Assembly (NCBI RefSeq): GCF_011682065.1
Contig: NZ_VUYU01000030.1
Coordinates: 18,995-82,994, forward strand
DNA length: 64,000 nucleotides
Direction of reading: 5' to 3'
Source of the DNA: Massilia rubra
GTDB lineage: Bacteria; Pseudomonadota; Gammaproteobacteria; Burkholderiales; Burkholderiaceae_D
In this document: one piece after another, positions 42,209-51,439 of the stretch
How positions within the stretch are numbered: position 1 is the first letter of the stretch
Layout: the number at the start of each line of letters is the position of its first letter
Position numbers and translations under genes: made by a program
The notes under the pieces: generated by a model
What the model was told of the DNA's origin: nothing
What the model saw: the letters and a program-made list of their open reading frames with translations, nothing else
Databases searched by the model: none

Positions 42209-42328
42209 CAAAATATCCTCCCGGCAGCAGCCTGATTGACGGGCGGCCAAGAGCGTGCCGATAGCCGGCCACGGCCCGGCCTGAAGGGGTATGTTTCAAG
42301 TTCACCGCGAATTTTTCGGAGAATGATG

Positions 42329-43474
42329 ATGAAACGTACACTCGTGCTGTCGGCCACGCTCGCTGGCCTGGTTGCCTGTTCCACCCCCTATCGCACCCCT
42401 GTGGTCGACGCCACGCCGGCCACCTTGCCGACGTTTGCGGGCGTGGCCAACCTGCTCAAGCCGGAGCGCGCGCTCGACGTGCTGCTGGTGCATGGCATCT
42501 GCACCCAGGACGAGTCCTGGGCCAGGGAATCGGTGGAGCAACTGGTCGCCGGCCTGGGCGGCGATACGGCGCAGGTGGCGCTGTCGCGCAGCGAGGTGGG
42601 CGACACCGGCATCGTGCTGTACCGCCAGAGCGTGCCGCTGGCGGGCGGCTCGGTCAACATCAACGCGCTCCTGTGGTCGCCGCTGACGACGCCGCTCAAG
42701 GCCGAGCTGTGCTACGACCAGAGCAACAAGTCGGCCACCTGTCCGGCGGACCAGCCCGCCTATCCATACAAGCGCGCAGTGCTCAACCGTGCGCTGAAAG
42801 ACAAGCTGCTCGACGATTGCCTGGCCGACGCCGTGATTTACCAGGGCAAGGCGCGCGAGGCCATCAGCGGGCGCATGCAGGCAGCGATCCTGCAGGCGGT
42901 GGGCGCTGGCAATGGTGCGGCGCTGGTGCCGGGCGGCGGCGAGGTGCCGCCCGAACCGCTGCCGCTGGTGCTCATCACGGACAGCCTGGGCAGCAAAATC
43001 ACCTTCGACGCCCTGTTCAGGCTGGCCGGCACGCCGGATCAGTCGGTGGCGGCGTTGCAAGTGTTCAACCGCACCTCCCTGGTGTTCATGCGCGCCAACC
43101 AGTTGCCGCTACTGAGGCTGGCGGAAATGGATCTCGACGGCAGCATGGCGCCGCGCGGGCCGAATGACTTCCCGGCCGATCCGATCCAGGCGCTCATCGA
43201 GCGCAACCGCGTGCAAGGCGTCGGCAAGCCGACCAATGTGCCGACCGTGGTGGCGTTCACCGATCCGAACGACGTGCTCGCGTACACCCTGGTGAACAGC
43301 CCGTTCGCCGCGCGCGCCACCTATCCGATCATCGACGTGGTGGTGTCGAACGCGCCTACGTATCTGGGGCTGCTGGAACTGCCGAACAGCGCACACACGG
43401 ATTACCCGCGCAATGCAACTGTGCAACGCATGATTGCCTGCGGTGAACCGGCGCTCGACGGTTGCGGCAACTGA
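42329..43474 (+). CDS. Lipoprotein with an alpha/beta-hydrolase-like segment
   Basis: A 381-residue protein with a lipobox (VLSATLAGLVACS, Cys14), so likely lipid-anchored. DVLLVHGICTQDESW near the N-terminus resembles the oxyanion strand of alpha/beta-hydrolases, and LVLITDSLGSKITFDAL could be a nucleophile elbow of the form DSLGS. This points to a serine hydrolase, but I cannot name a family. Three ATGs occur in a row; I chose 42329 because cggag lies 7 nt before it. It interrupts the flagellar cluster and has no evident link with it. Confidence 0.7.
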   Translation: MKRTLVLSATLAGLVACSTPYRTPVVDATPATLPTFAGVANLLKPERALDVLLVHGICTQDESWARESVEQLVAGLGGDTAQVALSRSEVGDTGIVLYRQSVPLAGGSVNINALLWSPLTTPLKAELCYDQSNKSATCPADQPAYPYKRAVLNRALKDKLLDDCLADAVIYQGKAREAISGRMQAAILQAVGAGNGAALVPGGGEVPPEPLPLVLITDSLGSKITFDALFRLAGTPDQSVAALQVFNRTSLVFMRANQLPLLRLAEMDLDGSMAPRGPNDFPADPIQALIERNRVQGVGKPTNVPTVVAFTDPNDVLAYTLVNSPFAARATYPIIDVVVSNAPTYLGLLELPNSAHTDYPRNATVQRMIACGEPALDGCGN

Positions 43475-43513
43475 CGCTGCGGAGGGTTGGCGACGGCGGT
43501 GGCGCCGCCCTCC

Positions 43514-43870
43514 TCACTTTTTCTTGATCATCAATTCCTTGCACATATCCTCGATGAGCTCCGGCTTTTCCCTGATCTGGACGGCGATATCGGGACGATT
43601 GGCATAGTGTTCGGTAGCGCGTAAACGCGCGAGGTAGCCGGGCGTGCCTTCCCCGTTGACGTTCTCTTGCAAAAGTTCCTCTTTTTGAGCGTCACTTAAC
43701 GATGCGAACGCCGGACAGTATGTCAGTTGCGCTTCCGCTGAAAGAAGTATCAGGACGGCCCACTTGTCCAGGCAGCCGTCCGGATCACGGCATGGGCTGG
43801 ACGCGCTGGCGCTGGTCGCGGCAAGCGTCAGGACAGCGCCCAGCAGCAGTTGTTGAAAATAGGTCGACAT
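43514..43870 (-). CDS. Small secreted protein of unknown function
   Basis: A 118-residue protein with a signal peptide (MSTYFQQLLLGAVLTLAATS, ending ASASS). The mature part has four Cys (SPCRDPDGC, TYC, DMC), which could form two disulfides, and ends in a basic tail MIKKK. I do not recognise it. I start at 43870; upstream codons to 43966 run into the preceding gene and lack a signal. It is 13 nt downstream of the small gene at 43884 and probably in the same operon as the CPBP protease. Confidence 0.65.
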   Translation of the reverse strand: MSTYFQQLLLGAVLTLAATSASASSPCRDPDGCLDKWAVLILLSAEAQLTYCPAFASLSDAQKEELLQENVNGEGTPGYLARLRATEHYANRPDIAVQIREKPELIEDMCKELMIKKK

Positions 43871-43883
43871 CAGCGTTTCCGTT

Positions 43884-44216
43884 TCAAAGTGAGCCAGCAA
43901 GCTTGCCGGCGATATGGGCGATCCGCTGTTTGAGCGAGACCACATCATGGAATCTGGCTTTTTCAAGCGGCGTGTCCCATTCCTGATCTTTCACCAGCAG
44001 CAGGAGAAAGCGGCCGCTCTCGTTAAACGAGGGATACCAGCCGACATCGAGCAAGAGCTTCTCGCCAAATCGGATCTGCAGCATGTCTTCCCTGAGGCAG
44101 CCGATATGCCGGGCCACCTCGAACGCATCGGGAAGATGGGAAATCTGGTCGTACACGACCACGCCCTGCCCGATGTCCAGATGCCAGAACATGGCTGCCT
44201 TTCGATCCTGGATCAT
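43884..44216 (-). CDS. Unrecognised 110-residue protein coupled to a CPBP protease
   Basis: A soluble protein of 110 residues with mixed alpha/beta composition (FWHLDIGQGVVVYDQISHLP, CLREDMLQIRFGEKLLLDVGWYP, RFLLLLVKDQEWDTPL). The ATG overlaps the stop of the CPBP protease gene by 4 nt, so both are translated together. The fold looks like a small immunity- or DUF-type protein, but no family is recognised. Confidence 0.65.
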   Translation of the reverse strand: MIQDRKAAMFWHLDIGQGVVVYDQISHLPDAFEVARHIGCLREDMLQIRFGEKLLLDVGWYPSFNESGRFLLLLVKDQEWDTPLEKARFHDVVSLKQRIAHIAGKLAGSL

Positions 44217-45022
44217 CGGTCGCGCCGCGTTGCCGGCGCCTGCAATGCGCGGTACAGCCCGGCCATCCCGGCGGCGCCCAACAGCAGCGCCAGCAACCAG
44301 GTCGAGGCGGAAAACAGCGCAAAGCTCTCCTGCGCCCTGCCGGCGTCGTCCCAGTCGACCGTGATGCACGCGGTATTGTAGGCGGCGTGCAGCGCGATAC
44401 ACGGTAGCAGCGACCTGGTGCGCTCGTACAGCCAGCCGAGAAAGACGCCGATGATCACAGCGCCGACATATTGATAGAGATTCATGTGCGCAAAGCCGAA
44501 CAGGCCGGCCGAGGCCAGGATGGCGGCCCATTTCGGATACTGGCCCAGGAAGCTGCGCAGGATGATCCCGCGAAACAGCATCTCTTCCAGCACCGGCGCC
44601 AGCACGCAGATCGCCACGATCATGGTGACGCTGTCGGCATTCATGCTGGCCAGCAGTGCCTGGTCTTGGGACGTCATGGGAAACAGCGTCACCAGCGCCG
44701 TGTTCAGCGTGACCATGGACATGAAGATCAAGGGTAGCGTCAGGGCAAGCGCCGGCAACAGCACCAGCATGGCGGGGCGTCCCGCTATGCAAGTAGAATG
44801 AAACAGCTCGCGGTAGCTCAGGTTTTTGTAGTGCATCAGCGCGGTGAAGACGATGCCATAGCCGAGCACCATGATCATGCCGCCCAGGTCGCGCGGTTCC
44901 ATCGACAAGGCGCCGCGCACGTCGTACAGCGCCGCGCCCACCAGGTACTCGGCCATGTACAAGGCGATGACCAGCATCAGCGCTTCCAGTGCGTTCGGAA
45001 AGGTCTTGTGTTTCTCATCCAT
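44213..45022 (-). CDS. CPBP-family intramembrane metalloprotease
   Basis: A 269-residue membrane protein with about eight hydrophobic segments and the three motifs of the CPBP (Abi/CAAX protease) family: EEMLFRG (about 148-154), FGFAHMNLY (about 180) and HAAYNT (about 215). These Glu and His residues bind zinc. Bacterial members serve in bacteriocin self-immunity, protein processing or unknown roles. The start at 45022 (MDEKHK) is chosen over 45049. It leads a three-gene leftward operon that also has two small unknown genes, placed within the flagellar cluster. Confidence 0.88.
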   Translation of the reverse strand: MDEKHKTFPNALEALMLVIALYMAEYLVGAALYDVRGALSMEPRDLGGMIMVLGYGIVFTALMHYKNLSYRELFHSTCIAGRPAMLVLLPALALTLPLIFMSMVTLNTALVTLFPMTSQDQALLASMNADSVTMIVAICVLAPVLEEMLFRGIILRSFLGQYPKWAAILASAGLFGFAHMNLYQYVGAVIIGVFLGWLYERTRSLLPCIALHAAYNTACITVDWDDAGRAQESFALFSASTWLLALLLGAAGMAGLYRALQAPATRRDR

Positions 45023-45198
45023 GAATCGGCAATCGTGCTTTCCCGGCACCGAGGCCGCGTAAAAGCACGAGTAAACGTGATTTGATGAGATATTGCAAGA
45101 AAGAAAATTTCAGACGATCAGTCAAGGCGGATTGTTACCCCACTGGCGCGCGCCTCAGGAGCATGCCCGCCCGGCAAGCGCCGTTGTCATTGTCCTTG

Positions 45199-45519
45199 TC
45201 AACACCATCGATTCACCGGCGCCGCCGCCAGCAGATCTTGATGGTCGCTGGCAGTGATGATCCCTTTAACGATCAGCTCATCGGTGATTTCAACGAACAT
45301 CGCATAATCCTCCGCGCAGCCGGTGTTTTTTGAAAGCGTTTCGAGCGCCTCGCGCATGAGGTCCGGGTCCGGCAAGGCGTGCGCAGCCAGGATCACTTCC
45401 CGGATCCTCGATTTCAGGGCCCGATTGGCCTGTTGTTCGTCTTCTTCGCTATCGAATGCACTGTCAAAAAACTGATACAGGTCGGTGTTGAGGGTGTCGA
45501 GCTGGTCGCGCAATGTCAT
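45199..45519 (-). CDS. Small acidic helical protein of unknown function
   Basis: A 106-residue, strongly acidic protein (TLRDQLDTLNTDLYQFFDSA, SEEDEQQANRALKSRIREVI), predicted helical throughout. A good ribosome binding site (aggaag, 5 nt before the ATG) supports the start at 45519. It begins 13 nt after the fliE stop in the same direction, so it is probably co-transcribed with fliE. I do not recognise the family; a flagellar chaperone-like role is possible only by position. Confidence 0.6.
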   Translation of the reverse strand: MTLRDQLDTLNTDLYQFFDSAFDSEEDEQQANRALKSRIREVILAAHALPDPDLMREALETLSKNTGCAEDYAMFVEITDELIVKGIITASDHQDLLAAAPVNRWC

Positions 45520-45532
45520 CGTCACTTCCTGC

Positions 45533-45883
45533 TTACACCTGCATATTCATGATTTCGTGATACGCCGACACCAGTTTATTGCGCACCTGCACGGTTGCCT
45601 GGAAACCAATACTGGCCTTCTGCATCGACACCATCACATCCGACAAACTCACCCGGTCGTCGCCCATGGTGAAAGCCTTGCCCTGCTCCCCCGCCTTGTT
45701 CTGGGCCTCGCTGACCTGGGCGATGGAATTTTTGAGCGCATCGGCAAAATCGACCTTGGCGACGGCCGGCTCGGGCGTGACCTTGACCGACGGCACAACG
45801 CCGCCAGCCGGGCGCGTGGACGCCGCCTTGAGCTGGGCCATCATGGCTTCGATCCGGTCCGATCCGATTCCGTTCACATTCAT
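45533..45883 (-). CDS. fliE: Flagellar hook-basal body protein FliE
   Basis: A 116-residue FliE, the adapter between MS ring and rod. The C-terminal half is typical: DFADALKNSIAQVSEAQNKA, FTMGDDRVSLSDVMVSMQKA and FQATVQVRNKLVSAYHEIMNMQV. The start at 45883 has agagga upstream; longer starts run through non-conserved sequence toward fliF. It is divergent from fliF with 241 nt between starts; that shared region must hold the promoters for both directions. Confidence 0.95.
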   Translation of the reverse strand: MNVNGIGSDRIEAMMAQLKAASTRPAGGVVPSVKVTPEPAVAKVDFADALKNSIAQVSEAQNKAGEQGKAFTMGDDRVSLSDVMVSMQKASIGFQATVQVRNKLVSAYHEIMNMQV

Positions 45884-46124
45884 GTCGTTTCCTCTGTTCA
45901 CACTGCCGGGCGTACAATACGCAATATGTATACCAGCGAAGTCAGGGTGCCAGAATAGCACCCGGGTGGCGCGCCGGGCCGTCGAGCAGGGCCCGAAAGC
46001 GCGCTCTGTTCGATGCTTTGAGCGGGGTCCCCTCCCCACATAATGGAGTCTGAGCCCCAGCCTTTGCGCAGGTTTGGGAAATTCCTACCAAGTTTCGGGC
46101 CTGGCCCGTCGGACACCCACCACC
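45884..46124. promoter_or_regulatory. Divergent fliE-fliF regulatory region
   Basis: This 241-nt gap separates the two divergent starts. On the fliE side it is AT-richer (TATACATATTGCGTATTGTA on the minus strand). On the fliF side TTGAGC (46018-46023) and TAATGG (46041-46046) are 17 nt apart and may be a weak sigma-70 promoter. No sigma-54 site with the required GG-N10-GC spacing was found. Confidence 0.35.
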
Positions 46125-47831
46125 ATGGCAGCTGCAACCGCAGAAGATCTCGTCGATATCCCCCCACAGGACACGCCGCCCCCGACGTTCCTGCAGACTC
46201 CGCTCGGAAAGAATTTCATCCGCGGTCTCGGCATCGCGGCGGTGCTGGCGCTGATGCTCGGTGTCTGGATGTGGAGCCAGCGCATCGAATACGGCGTCTT
46301 GTTTACCAACGTCAGCGACAAGGATGGCGGCGCCATCATGGCCTCGCTCGACCAGATGGCGGTGCCCTACAAGTTCTCCGACGGCGGCGCCTCGATCATG
46401 ATCCCCAACGAACAGGTGCACGGCGTGCGCCTGAAGCTGGCCGCGCAAGGCTTGCCGAAGGGCGGCACGGTCGGCTTCGAACTGATGGAAAACCAGAAAC
46501 TGGGCGTGTCCCAGTTCCACGAACAAGTCAATTACCAGCGCTCGCTCGAAGGCGAACTGGCGCGCTCGATCGAGTCGATCGCCGCCGTCAGCTCGGCGCG
46601 CGTGCACCTGGCGCTGCCGAAACCGTCGGTGTTCGTGCGCGAGCAGCAAAAGCCGACCGCCTCGGTGTTGTTGAATTTGCAAACCGGGCGCGTGATCGAC
46701 CAGGCCCAGGTCAACGCCATCGTCCACCTGCTGGCCTCGAGCGTGTCGGAACTGCCGGTCTCGAACGTGACCGTGGTCGACCAGGCCGGCAACCTGCTGT
46801 CGGACCCCGACAAAACCGGCAACGGACGCAAACTCGACCCGAACCAGCTCAAATACGTGGAAGCGGTCCAGAAAAACATCATCAAGCAGGTCGAGTCGCT
46901 GATCACCCCGCTGGTCGGCCCCGGCAATGTGCGCGCCGAAGCGACCGCCGACATCGACTTCGCCCAGGTCGACACCGCCGCCGAAGTCTACAAGCCGAAT
47001 TCCCCGCCGGAACCGCAATCGATCCGCAGCCAGCAAACCTCGGAAGCGAACGGCCCCGGCACCGCCAACCCGGCCGGCGTGCCGGGCGCGCTCTCCAACC
47101 AGCCGCCGGGCCTGGCCACGGCGCCCCTGACCGCCACCGGCGCCCCCGCCACCGCGCCGGGCGTCAGCACCGGCCCGACGCGCAAGGACACCACCACCAA
47201 TTTTGAAGTCGACAAGACGATCCGCTACGAGCAGCGCCCGATGGGCCTGGTCAAGCGCCTGACCGTCGGCGTGCTGGTCAACCACCGCCGTTCGGTCGAC
47301 GCCAGGACCGGCAAGGTCACCGTGACCCCGCTCTCGGCCGCCCAGGTCGCCCAGATCAACGACCTGGTCAAGGAAGCGATGGGTTACAACAAGGACCGTG
47401 GCGATACGCTCAACGTGACCAATGCCGCGTTCGACGGCGTCGACAAGCCGGACGTGCCGGCCGCCACGCTGGACTGGTGGCGCGACCCGGCCAACCTGCC
47501 GCTGGCCAAGGATATCGCCAAGTACCTGTTCGTGGCCGGAATCATCGCCTTCCTGTACTTCCGCCTGCTGCGTCCGATGCTGCGCCCGGTCATGACCAAG
47601 TTCGACAAGGCCCACGAACTGCCACCCGAGCCGACTGCCGCCGAAGAAGAAAAGGCCGACGAGGCCAGCATTGCCGAAGCGGCGGCGGCGGCCCAGGAAG
47701 CCGAGGCCGAGGCCGAATCGGCGCAGGACCACAGTTACCGCGCCAACCTGGCGCTGGCCAAGAAACTGGCGCAGGAAGATCCGCGCATCGTCGCAAACGT
47801 CATCAAGGCATGGGTAGGTACAAATGAATGA
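46125..47831 (+). CDS. fliF: Flagellar MS-ring protein FliF
   Basis: A 568-residue MS-ring protein with a first transmembrane helix at about residues 38-55, a YscJ-type periplasmic ring domain (RIEYGVLFTNVSDKDGGAIM, YQRSLEGELARSIESIAAVS, RVHLALPKPSVFVREQQKP), a long Pro/Ala-rich loop, a second helix at about 465-480 and a C-terminal cytoplasmic FliG-binding tail (NLALAKKLAQEDPRIVANVIKAWV). The start at 46125 is the first ATG of the homologous region; a TTG at 46074 is possible. It overlaps fliG by 8 nt. Confidence 0.95.
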   Translation: MAAATAEDLVDIPPQDTPPPTFLQTPLGKNFIRGLGIAAVLALMLGVWMWSQRIEYGVLFTNVSDKDGGAIMASLDQMAVPYKFSDGGASIMIPNEQVHGVRLKLAAQGLPKGGTVGFELMENQKLGVSQFHEQVNYQRSLEGELARSIESIAAVSSARVHLALPKPSVFVREQQKPTASVLLNLQTGRVIDQAQVNAIVHLLASSVSELPVSNVTVVDQAGNLLSDPDKTGNGRKLDPNQLKYVEAVQKNIIKQVESLITPLVGPGNVRAEATADIDFAQVDTAAEVYKPNSPPEPQSIRSQQTSEANGPGTANPAGVPGALSNQPPGLATAPLTATGAPATAPGVSTGPTRKDTTTNFEVDKTIRYEQRPMGLVKRLTVGVLVNHRRSVDARTGKVTVTPLSAAQVAQINDLVKEAMGYNKDRGDTLNVTNAAFDGVDKPDVPAATLDWWRDPANLPLAKDIAKYLFVAGIIAFLYFRLLRPMLRPVMTKFDKAHELPPEPTAAEEEKADEASIAEAAAAAQEAEAEAESAQDHSYRANLALAKKLAQEDPRIVANVIKAWVGTNE

Positions 47832-48816
47832 TAATGGAATCCAGAAGGCCGCCATTCTGATGCTCGCCATCGGCGAGTCCGAGGCGGCCGAAGTGATGCG
47901 CTTCCTCGGCCCGCGCGAAGTGCTCAAACTCGGCGCGGCCATGGCCACGATGAAGAACGTGCAGCACGAACAGGTGGTCACGGTGCTCGACTCCTTCCGC
48001 GAGCAAACCGAACTCATTTCCACGGTCGGCCTCGATTCGGACGAATACATCCGCCAGGTGCTGACCAAGGCGCTGGGCGACGACAAGGCGTCGGTGCTGC
48101 TGTCGCGCATTTTGGGCGGCAAGGACGCCTCGGGCATCGAAAGCCTGAAGTGGATGGACGCCTCGTCCGTGTCGGAACTGATCCGCAACGAGCACCCGCA
48201 GATCATCGCCACCATCCTGGTCCACCTCGAGCGCGACCAGGCCTGCGAAATCCTCGGCAACTTTACCGACCGCCTGCGCAACGACGTGGTGCTGCGCATC
48301 GCCACGCTCGACGGGGTGCAGCCGGCCGCCTTGCGCGAGCTCAACGACGTGCTGACCAAACTGCTGTCGGGTAACGAGAACATCAAGAAATCGTCGCTCG
48401 GCGGGGTGCGCGCGGCGGCCGAAATCCTCAACTTCATGAGCGGCGAGCAAGAGGGTTCGGTGATGGACAACATCAAGAACTACGACAACGACATGGCGCA
48501 AAAGATCATGGACGAGATGTTCGTGTTCGACAACATCATCGATATCGACGATCGCGGCATCCAGCTGCTGCTGCGCGAGGTGCAGTCCGAAATGCTGATC
48601 ATGGCGCTCAAGGGCGCGTCCCAGGAACTGCGCGAAAAAATCTTCCGCAACATGTCGGCGCGCGCCGGCGAGATGATGCGCGAAGACCTCGAATCGAAAG
48701 GACCGGTGCGCCTGTCCGAAGTCGAAACCCAGCAAAAACAAATCCTGCAGATCGTGCGCCGCCTGTCCGACGAAGGCCAGATCGTGCTCGGCAAAGGTGA
48801 GGATTCCTTCGTCTGA
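47824..48816 (+). CDS. fliG: Flagellar motor switch protein FliG
   Basis: A 330-residue FliG, the rotor protein that receives torque from MotA. The N-terminal domain binds FliF (KAAILMLAIGESEAAEVMRF). The middle has the EHPQIIATILVHLERDQA signature (EHPQ motif), and the C-terminal torque helix has MFVFDNIIDIDDRGIQLLLREV with the conserved charged residues. Length matches the family. It overlaps fliF by 8 nt and fliH by 1 nt. Confidence 0.97.
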   Translation: MNDNGIQKAAILMLAIGESEAAEVMRFLGPREVLKLGAAMATMKNVQHEQVVTVLDSFREQTELISTVGLDSDEYIRQVLTKALGDDKASVLLSRILGGKDASGIESLKWMDASSVSELIRNEHPQIIATILVHLERDQACEILGNFTDRLRNDVVLRIATLDGVQPAALRELNDVLTKLLSGNENIKKSSLGGVRAAAEILNFMSGEQEGSVMDNIKNYDNDMAQKIMDEMFVFDNIIDIDDRGIQLLLREVQSEMLIMALKGASQELREKIFRNMSARAGEMMREDLESKGPVRLSEVETQQKQILQIVRRLSDEGQIVLGKGEDSFV

Positions 48817-49511
48817 TGGCTACCCTTCCAAAAGAACTGCAAACCGCGTACCAGCGCTGGGAAATGAATTCCTTCGACCGCGTGCCGGAGCCGGAACCGG
48901 TGTTTCTCGACACCCGCCTGGAAGAGGCGGCGCCGCCAGCGCCGCCAGCGCCGGAACTGCCCTCCGACGAAGAACTGGCCGCCATCCGCGAGCAGGCGCG
49001 CCTGGAAGGCTTTGATGCGGGCCACGCGGCCGGCCACGAAGCCGGTTACGCCGACGCGCTCGCGCAGGGGCGCGAGGAAAACGCGCTTGAGCTGGCCAAC
49101 CTGCAATCGATCGCCGCCAGCTTCGCCCAGGCCCTGGCGCAGGCCGACGAGAGCATCGCCAACGACATGCTGGAGCTTAGCCTGCAGCTGGCCAAGAACA
49201 TGCTGCGCATCGCGCTCGAGGTCAAGCCCGAGCTGATCATCCCGGTGGTGCGCGACGCCATCTCGTACCTGCCGGTGCTGCAACAGCCAGCCTTGCTGAT
49301 GCTCAATCCGGACGATGCGCGCCTGGTGCGCGAGCAAATCGGCGAAGAACTCGACAAGGGCGGCTGGCGCGTGGTGGATGACGCCCAGATCGGCCGGGGC
49401 GGCTGCAAGATCGATACCGCCAGCAACCAGATCGACGCCCAGGCCGAGGTGCGCTGGCAACGCCTGGCCCATGCGCTCGGCAAGAACGACGTGGAGTGGC
49501 TGAACCGATGA
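48816..49511 (+). CDS. fliH: Flagellar assembly protein FliH
   Basis: A 231-residue FliH, the regulator that holds the FliI ATPase at the export gate. The middle has the GxxxG-like stretch of the family ([20 protein letters not shown]), and the C-terminal part ([56 protein letters not shown]) is typical. It overlaps fliG by 1 nt and fliI by 4 nt. Confidence 0.94.
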   Translation: MATLPKELQTAYQRWEMNSFDRVPEPEPVFLDTRLEEAAPPAPPAPELPSDEELAAIREQARLEGFDAGHAAGHEAGYADALAQGREENALELANLQSIAASFAQALAQADESIANDMLELSLQLAKNMLRIALEVKPELIIPVVRDAISYLPVLQQPALLMLNPDDARLVREQIGEELDKGGWRVVDDAQIGRGGCKIDTASNQIDAQAEVRWQRLAHALGKNDVEWLNR

Positions 49512-50923
49512 GCCAGTCCGATCCCGCCGCCACGCCCGACAAACACACGGCGCGCTGGTCCGCTTACCTGCGCGACTGCAGCACCCTGGTCGGCTTCGTC
49601 GAGCCGCAGCTGGTGTCGGGCCGGATTACCCGCGTGGCCGGGCTGGTCATGGAATGCGTGGGACTCAAGCTGGCCGTGGGCAGCGCCTGCACCATCCCTA
49701 TGCCGGCCGGCAACCGGGTCGAGGCGGAAGTGGTCGGCTTCGACGGCGACCGCCTGTTCCTGATGCCGCAAAGCGATGTCGAAGGCATCGTCCCCGGCAC
49801 CAAGGTGCTGCCGGTCGAAGCCACCCTGCCGCGTCCCGGTTCGGTGGCGCATCCACGGCGCCGTCCGAGCGACCGCGCGCGCCACCTGCCGGTCGGCATG
49901 GGCCTCTTGGGCCGGGTGGTGGACGGCGCCGGCCGGCCTTTGGACGGCCTGGGCCCCCTGCTCACCGACGACAGCGGCCCGATCAACGTGCGCCCCGCCA
50001 ATCCGCTCGACCGCGCCCCCATCGTCGAAACGCTCGACGTCGGCATCCGCGCGATCAACGCCATGCTCACCGTCGGCCGTGGCCAGCGCCTGGGCCTGTT
50101 CGCCGGCTCCGGCGTCGGTAAATCGGTGCTGTTGGGAATGATGGCGCGCTATACCAAGGCCGACGTGGTCGTGGTTGGCCTGATCGGCGAACGGGGCCGC
50201 GAGGTCAAGGAATTCATCGAACACATCCTCGGACCGGAAGGCCTGGCGCGGGCCGCCGTCGTGGCGGCCCCGGCCGACACACCGCCGCTGATGCGCCTGC
50301 AAGGCGCGGCCTACACCACGGCGATTGCCGAACATTTCCGCGACCAGGGCAAGAACGTGCTCATGATCATGGATTCGCTGACCCGCTACGCCATGGCGCA
50401 GCGCGAAATCGCCCTGGCCATCGGCGAGCCGCCGGCCACCAAGGGCTATCCGCCGTCGGTGTTCGCCAAGCTGCCGGTGCTGGTGGAACGGGCCGGCAAC
50501 GGCCTGCAGGGCGGCGGCTCGATCACCGCGTTCTACACCGTGCTGACCGAAGGCGACGACCAGCAAGACCCGATCGCCGACTCGGCGCGCGCCATCCTGG
50601 ACGGCCACTTCGTGCTCAACCGGCGCCTGGCCGAGGCCGGCCACTATCCGGCCATCGATATCGAGCAATCGATCAGCCGCGCCATGCACACCATTACCAG
50701 CACCGCCCACCAGCACGCGGCGCGGCGCCTCAAGCAACTGTATTCGCGCTTCGAGCGCTCGCGCGACCTGATCACGGTCGGCGCCTACGCCCACGGCAGC
50801 GACCCGGTGCTCGACCAGGCCATCGCCCTGAACGACAAGATCGAAGCTTTCCTGTGCCAGGAGATCGGCGACAACATCGGCATGCCGCAGAGCTTGGCCG
50901 AATTGACCGCTCTGTTCTCGTGA
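49508..50923 (+). CDS. fliI: Flagellum-specific ATPase FliI
   Basis: A 471-residue F1-beta-like ATPase of the flagellar type III export apparatus. The Walker A motif is [15 protein letters not shown], followed by [15 protein letters not shown], Walker [21 protein letters not shown] and [20 protein letters not shown]. All catalytic elements are present. The start at 49508 overlaps the fliH stop by 4 nt. Confidence 0.97.
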   Translation: MSQSDPAATPDKHTARWSAYLRDCSTLVGFVEPQLVSGRITRVAGLVMECVGLKLAVGSACTIPMPAGNRVEAEVVGFDGDRLFLMPQSDVEGIVPGTKVLPVEATLPRPGSVAHPRRRPSDRARHLPVGMGLLGRVVDGAGRPLDGLGPLLTDDSGPINVRPANPLDRAPIVETLDVGIRAINAMLTVGRGQRLGLFAGSGVGKSVLLGMMARYTKADVVVVGLIGERGREVKEFIEHILGPEGLARAAVVAAPADTPPLMRLQGAAYTTAIAEHFRDQGKNVLMIMDSLTRYAMAQREIALAIGEPPATKGYPPSVFAKLPVLVERAGNGLQGGGSITAFYTVLTEGDDQQDPIADSARAILDGHFVLNRRLAEAGHYPAIDIEQSISRAMHTITSTAHQHAARRLKQLYSRFERSRDLITVGAYAHGSDPVLDQAIALNDKIEAFLCQEIGDNIGMPQSLAELTALFS

Positions 50924-50958
50924 TGGAATAGCGGACGGGATGCCTATAATGATGCATT

Positions 50959-51399
50959 ATGGCAAAACAAACCGTCCTCGATACCCTGCTCGAACTGGCC
51001 CAGCGCGACACCGACGATGCCGCCAAGCGGCTGGGGGTGGCGCTCAAGGCGGCCGAGGAAACCGAACAAAAGCTGCAAATGCTGCTCGGCTACCTGGAAG
51101 ATTACGCGCAAAAGCTGGACGCGGCCCAGCGCAACGGCATTACGCCGATGGCGTACGCCAATTTCATTGCCTTCATGGGCAAGCTGGAGCACGCCATCAT
51201 GGGCCAGCGCGAGATCGTCAAGCACGCGCATCACCGGAGCGCGGTGGAAAAGGGCTTGTGGCAAGCCAGCGAGCGCAAGCGGGTGTCGTACCGCACCCTG
51301 AACGAGCGCGCCGCCACCGAAGCCTTGCGCCTGGAAAACAAGCGCGACCAGAAACAGATGGATGAACACGCCGCCCGCCAGGCTTATTACAAACGTTGA
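50959..51399 (+). CDS. fliJ: Flagellar export protein FliJ
   Basis: A 146-residue coiled-coil protein (LDTLLELAQRDTDDAAKRLG, KAAEETEQKLQMLLGYLEDY, RLENKRDQKQMDEHAARQAY), the stalk of the export ATPase. Size and place in the operon support the call. There is no Shine-Dalgarno; a perfect TATAAT stands at 50945-50950, just 8 nt before the ATG. Confidence 0.93.
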   Translation: MAKQTVLDTLLELAQRDTDDAAKRLGVALKAAEETEQKLQMLLGYLEDYAQKLDAAQRNGITPMAYANFIAFMGKLEHAIMGQREIVKHAHHRSAVEKGLWQASERKRVSYRTLNERAATEALRLENKRDQKQMDEHAARQAYYKR

Positions 51400-51439
51400 T
51401 GCACCGGCCGCCGCCAATACAACCAACCGATCGCCCGCC

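Noticed and set aside
45884..45960. Sigma-54 promoter upstream of fliE (TGGCAC on the minus strand)
   Set aside because: The GG and GC elements are 12 nt apart instead of 10.
45942..48476. An 844-codon open frame antisense to fliF and fliG
   Set aside because: No recognisable domain, and both plus-strand genes are certain.
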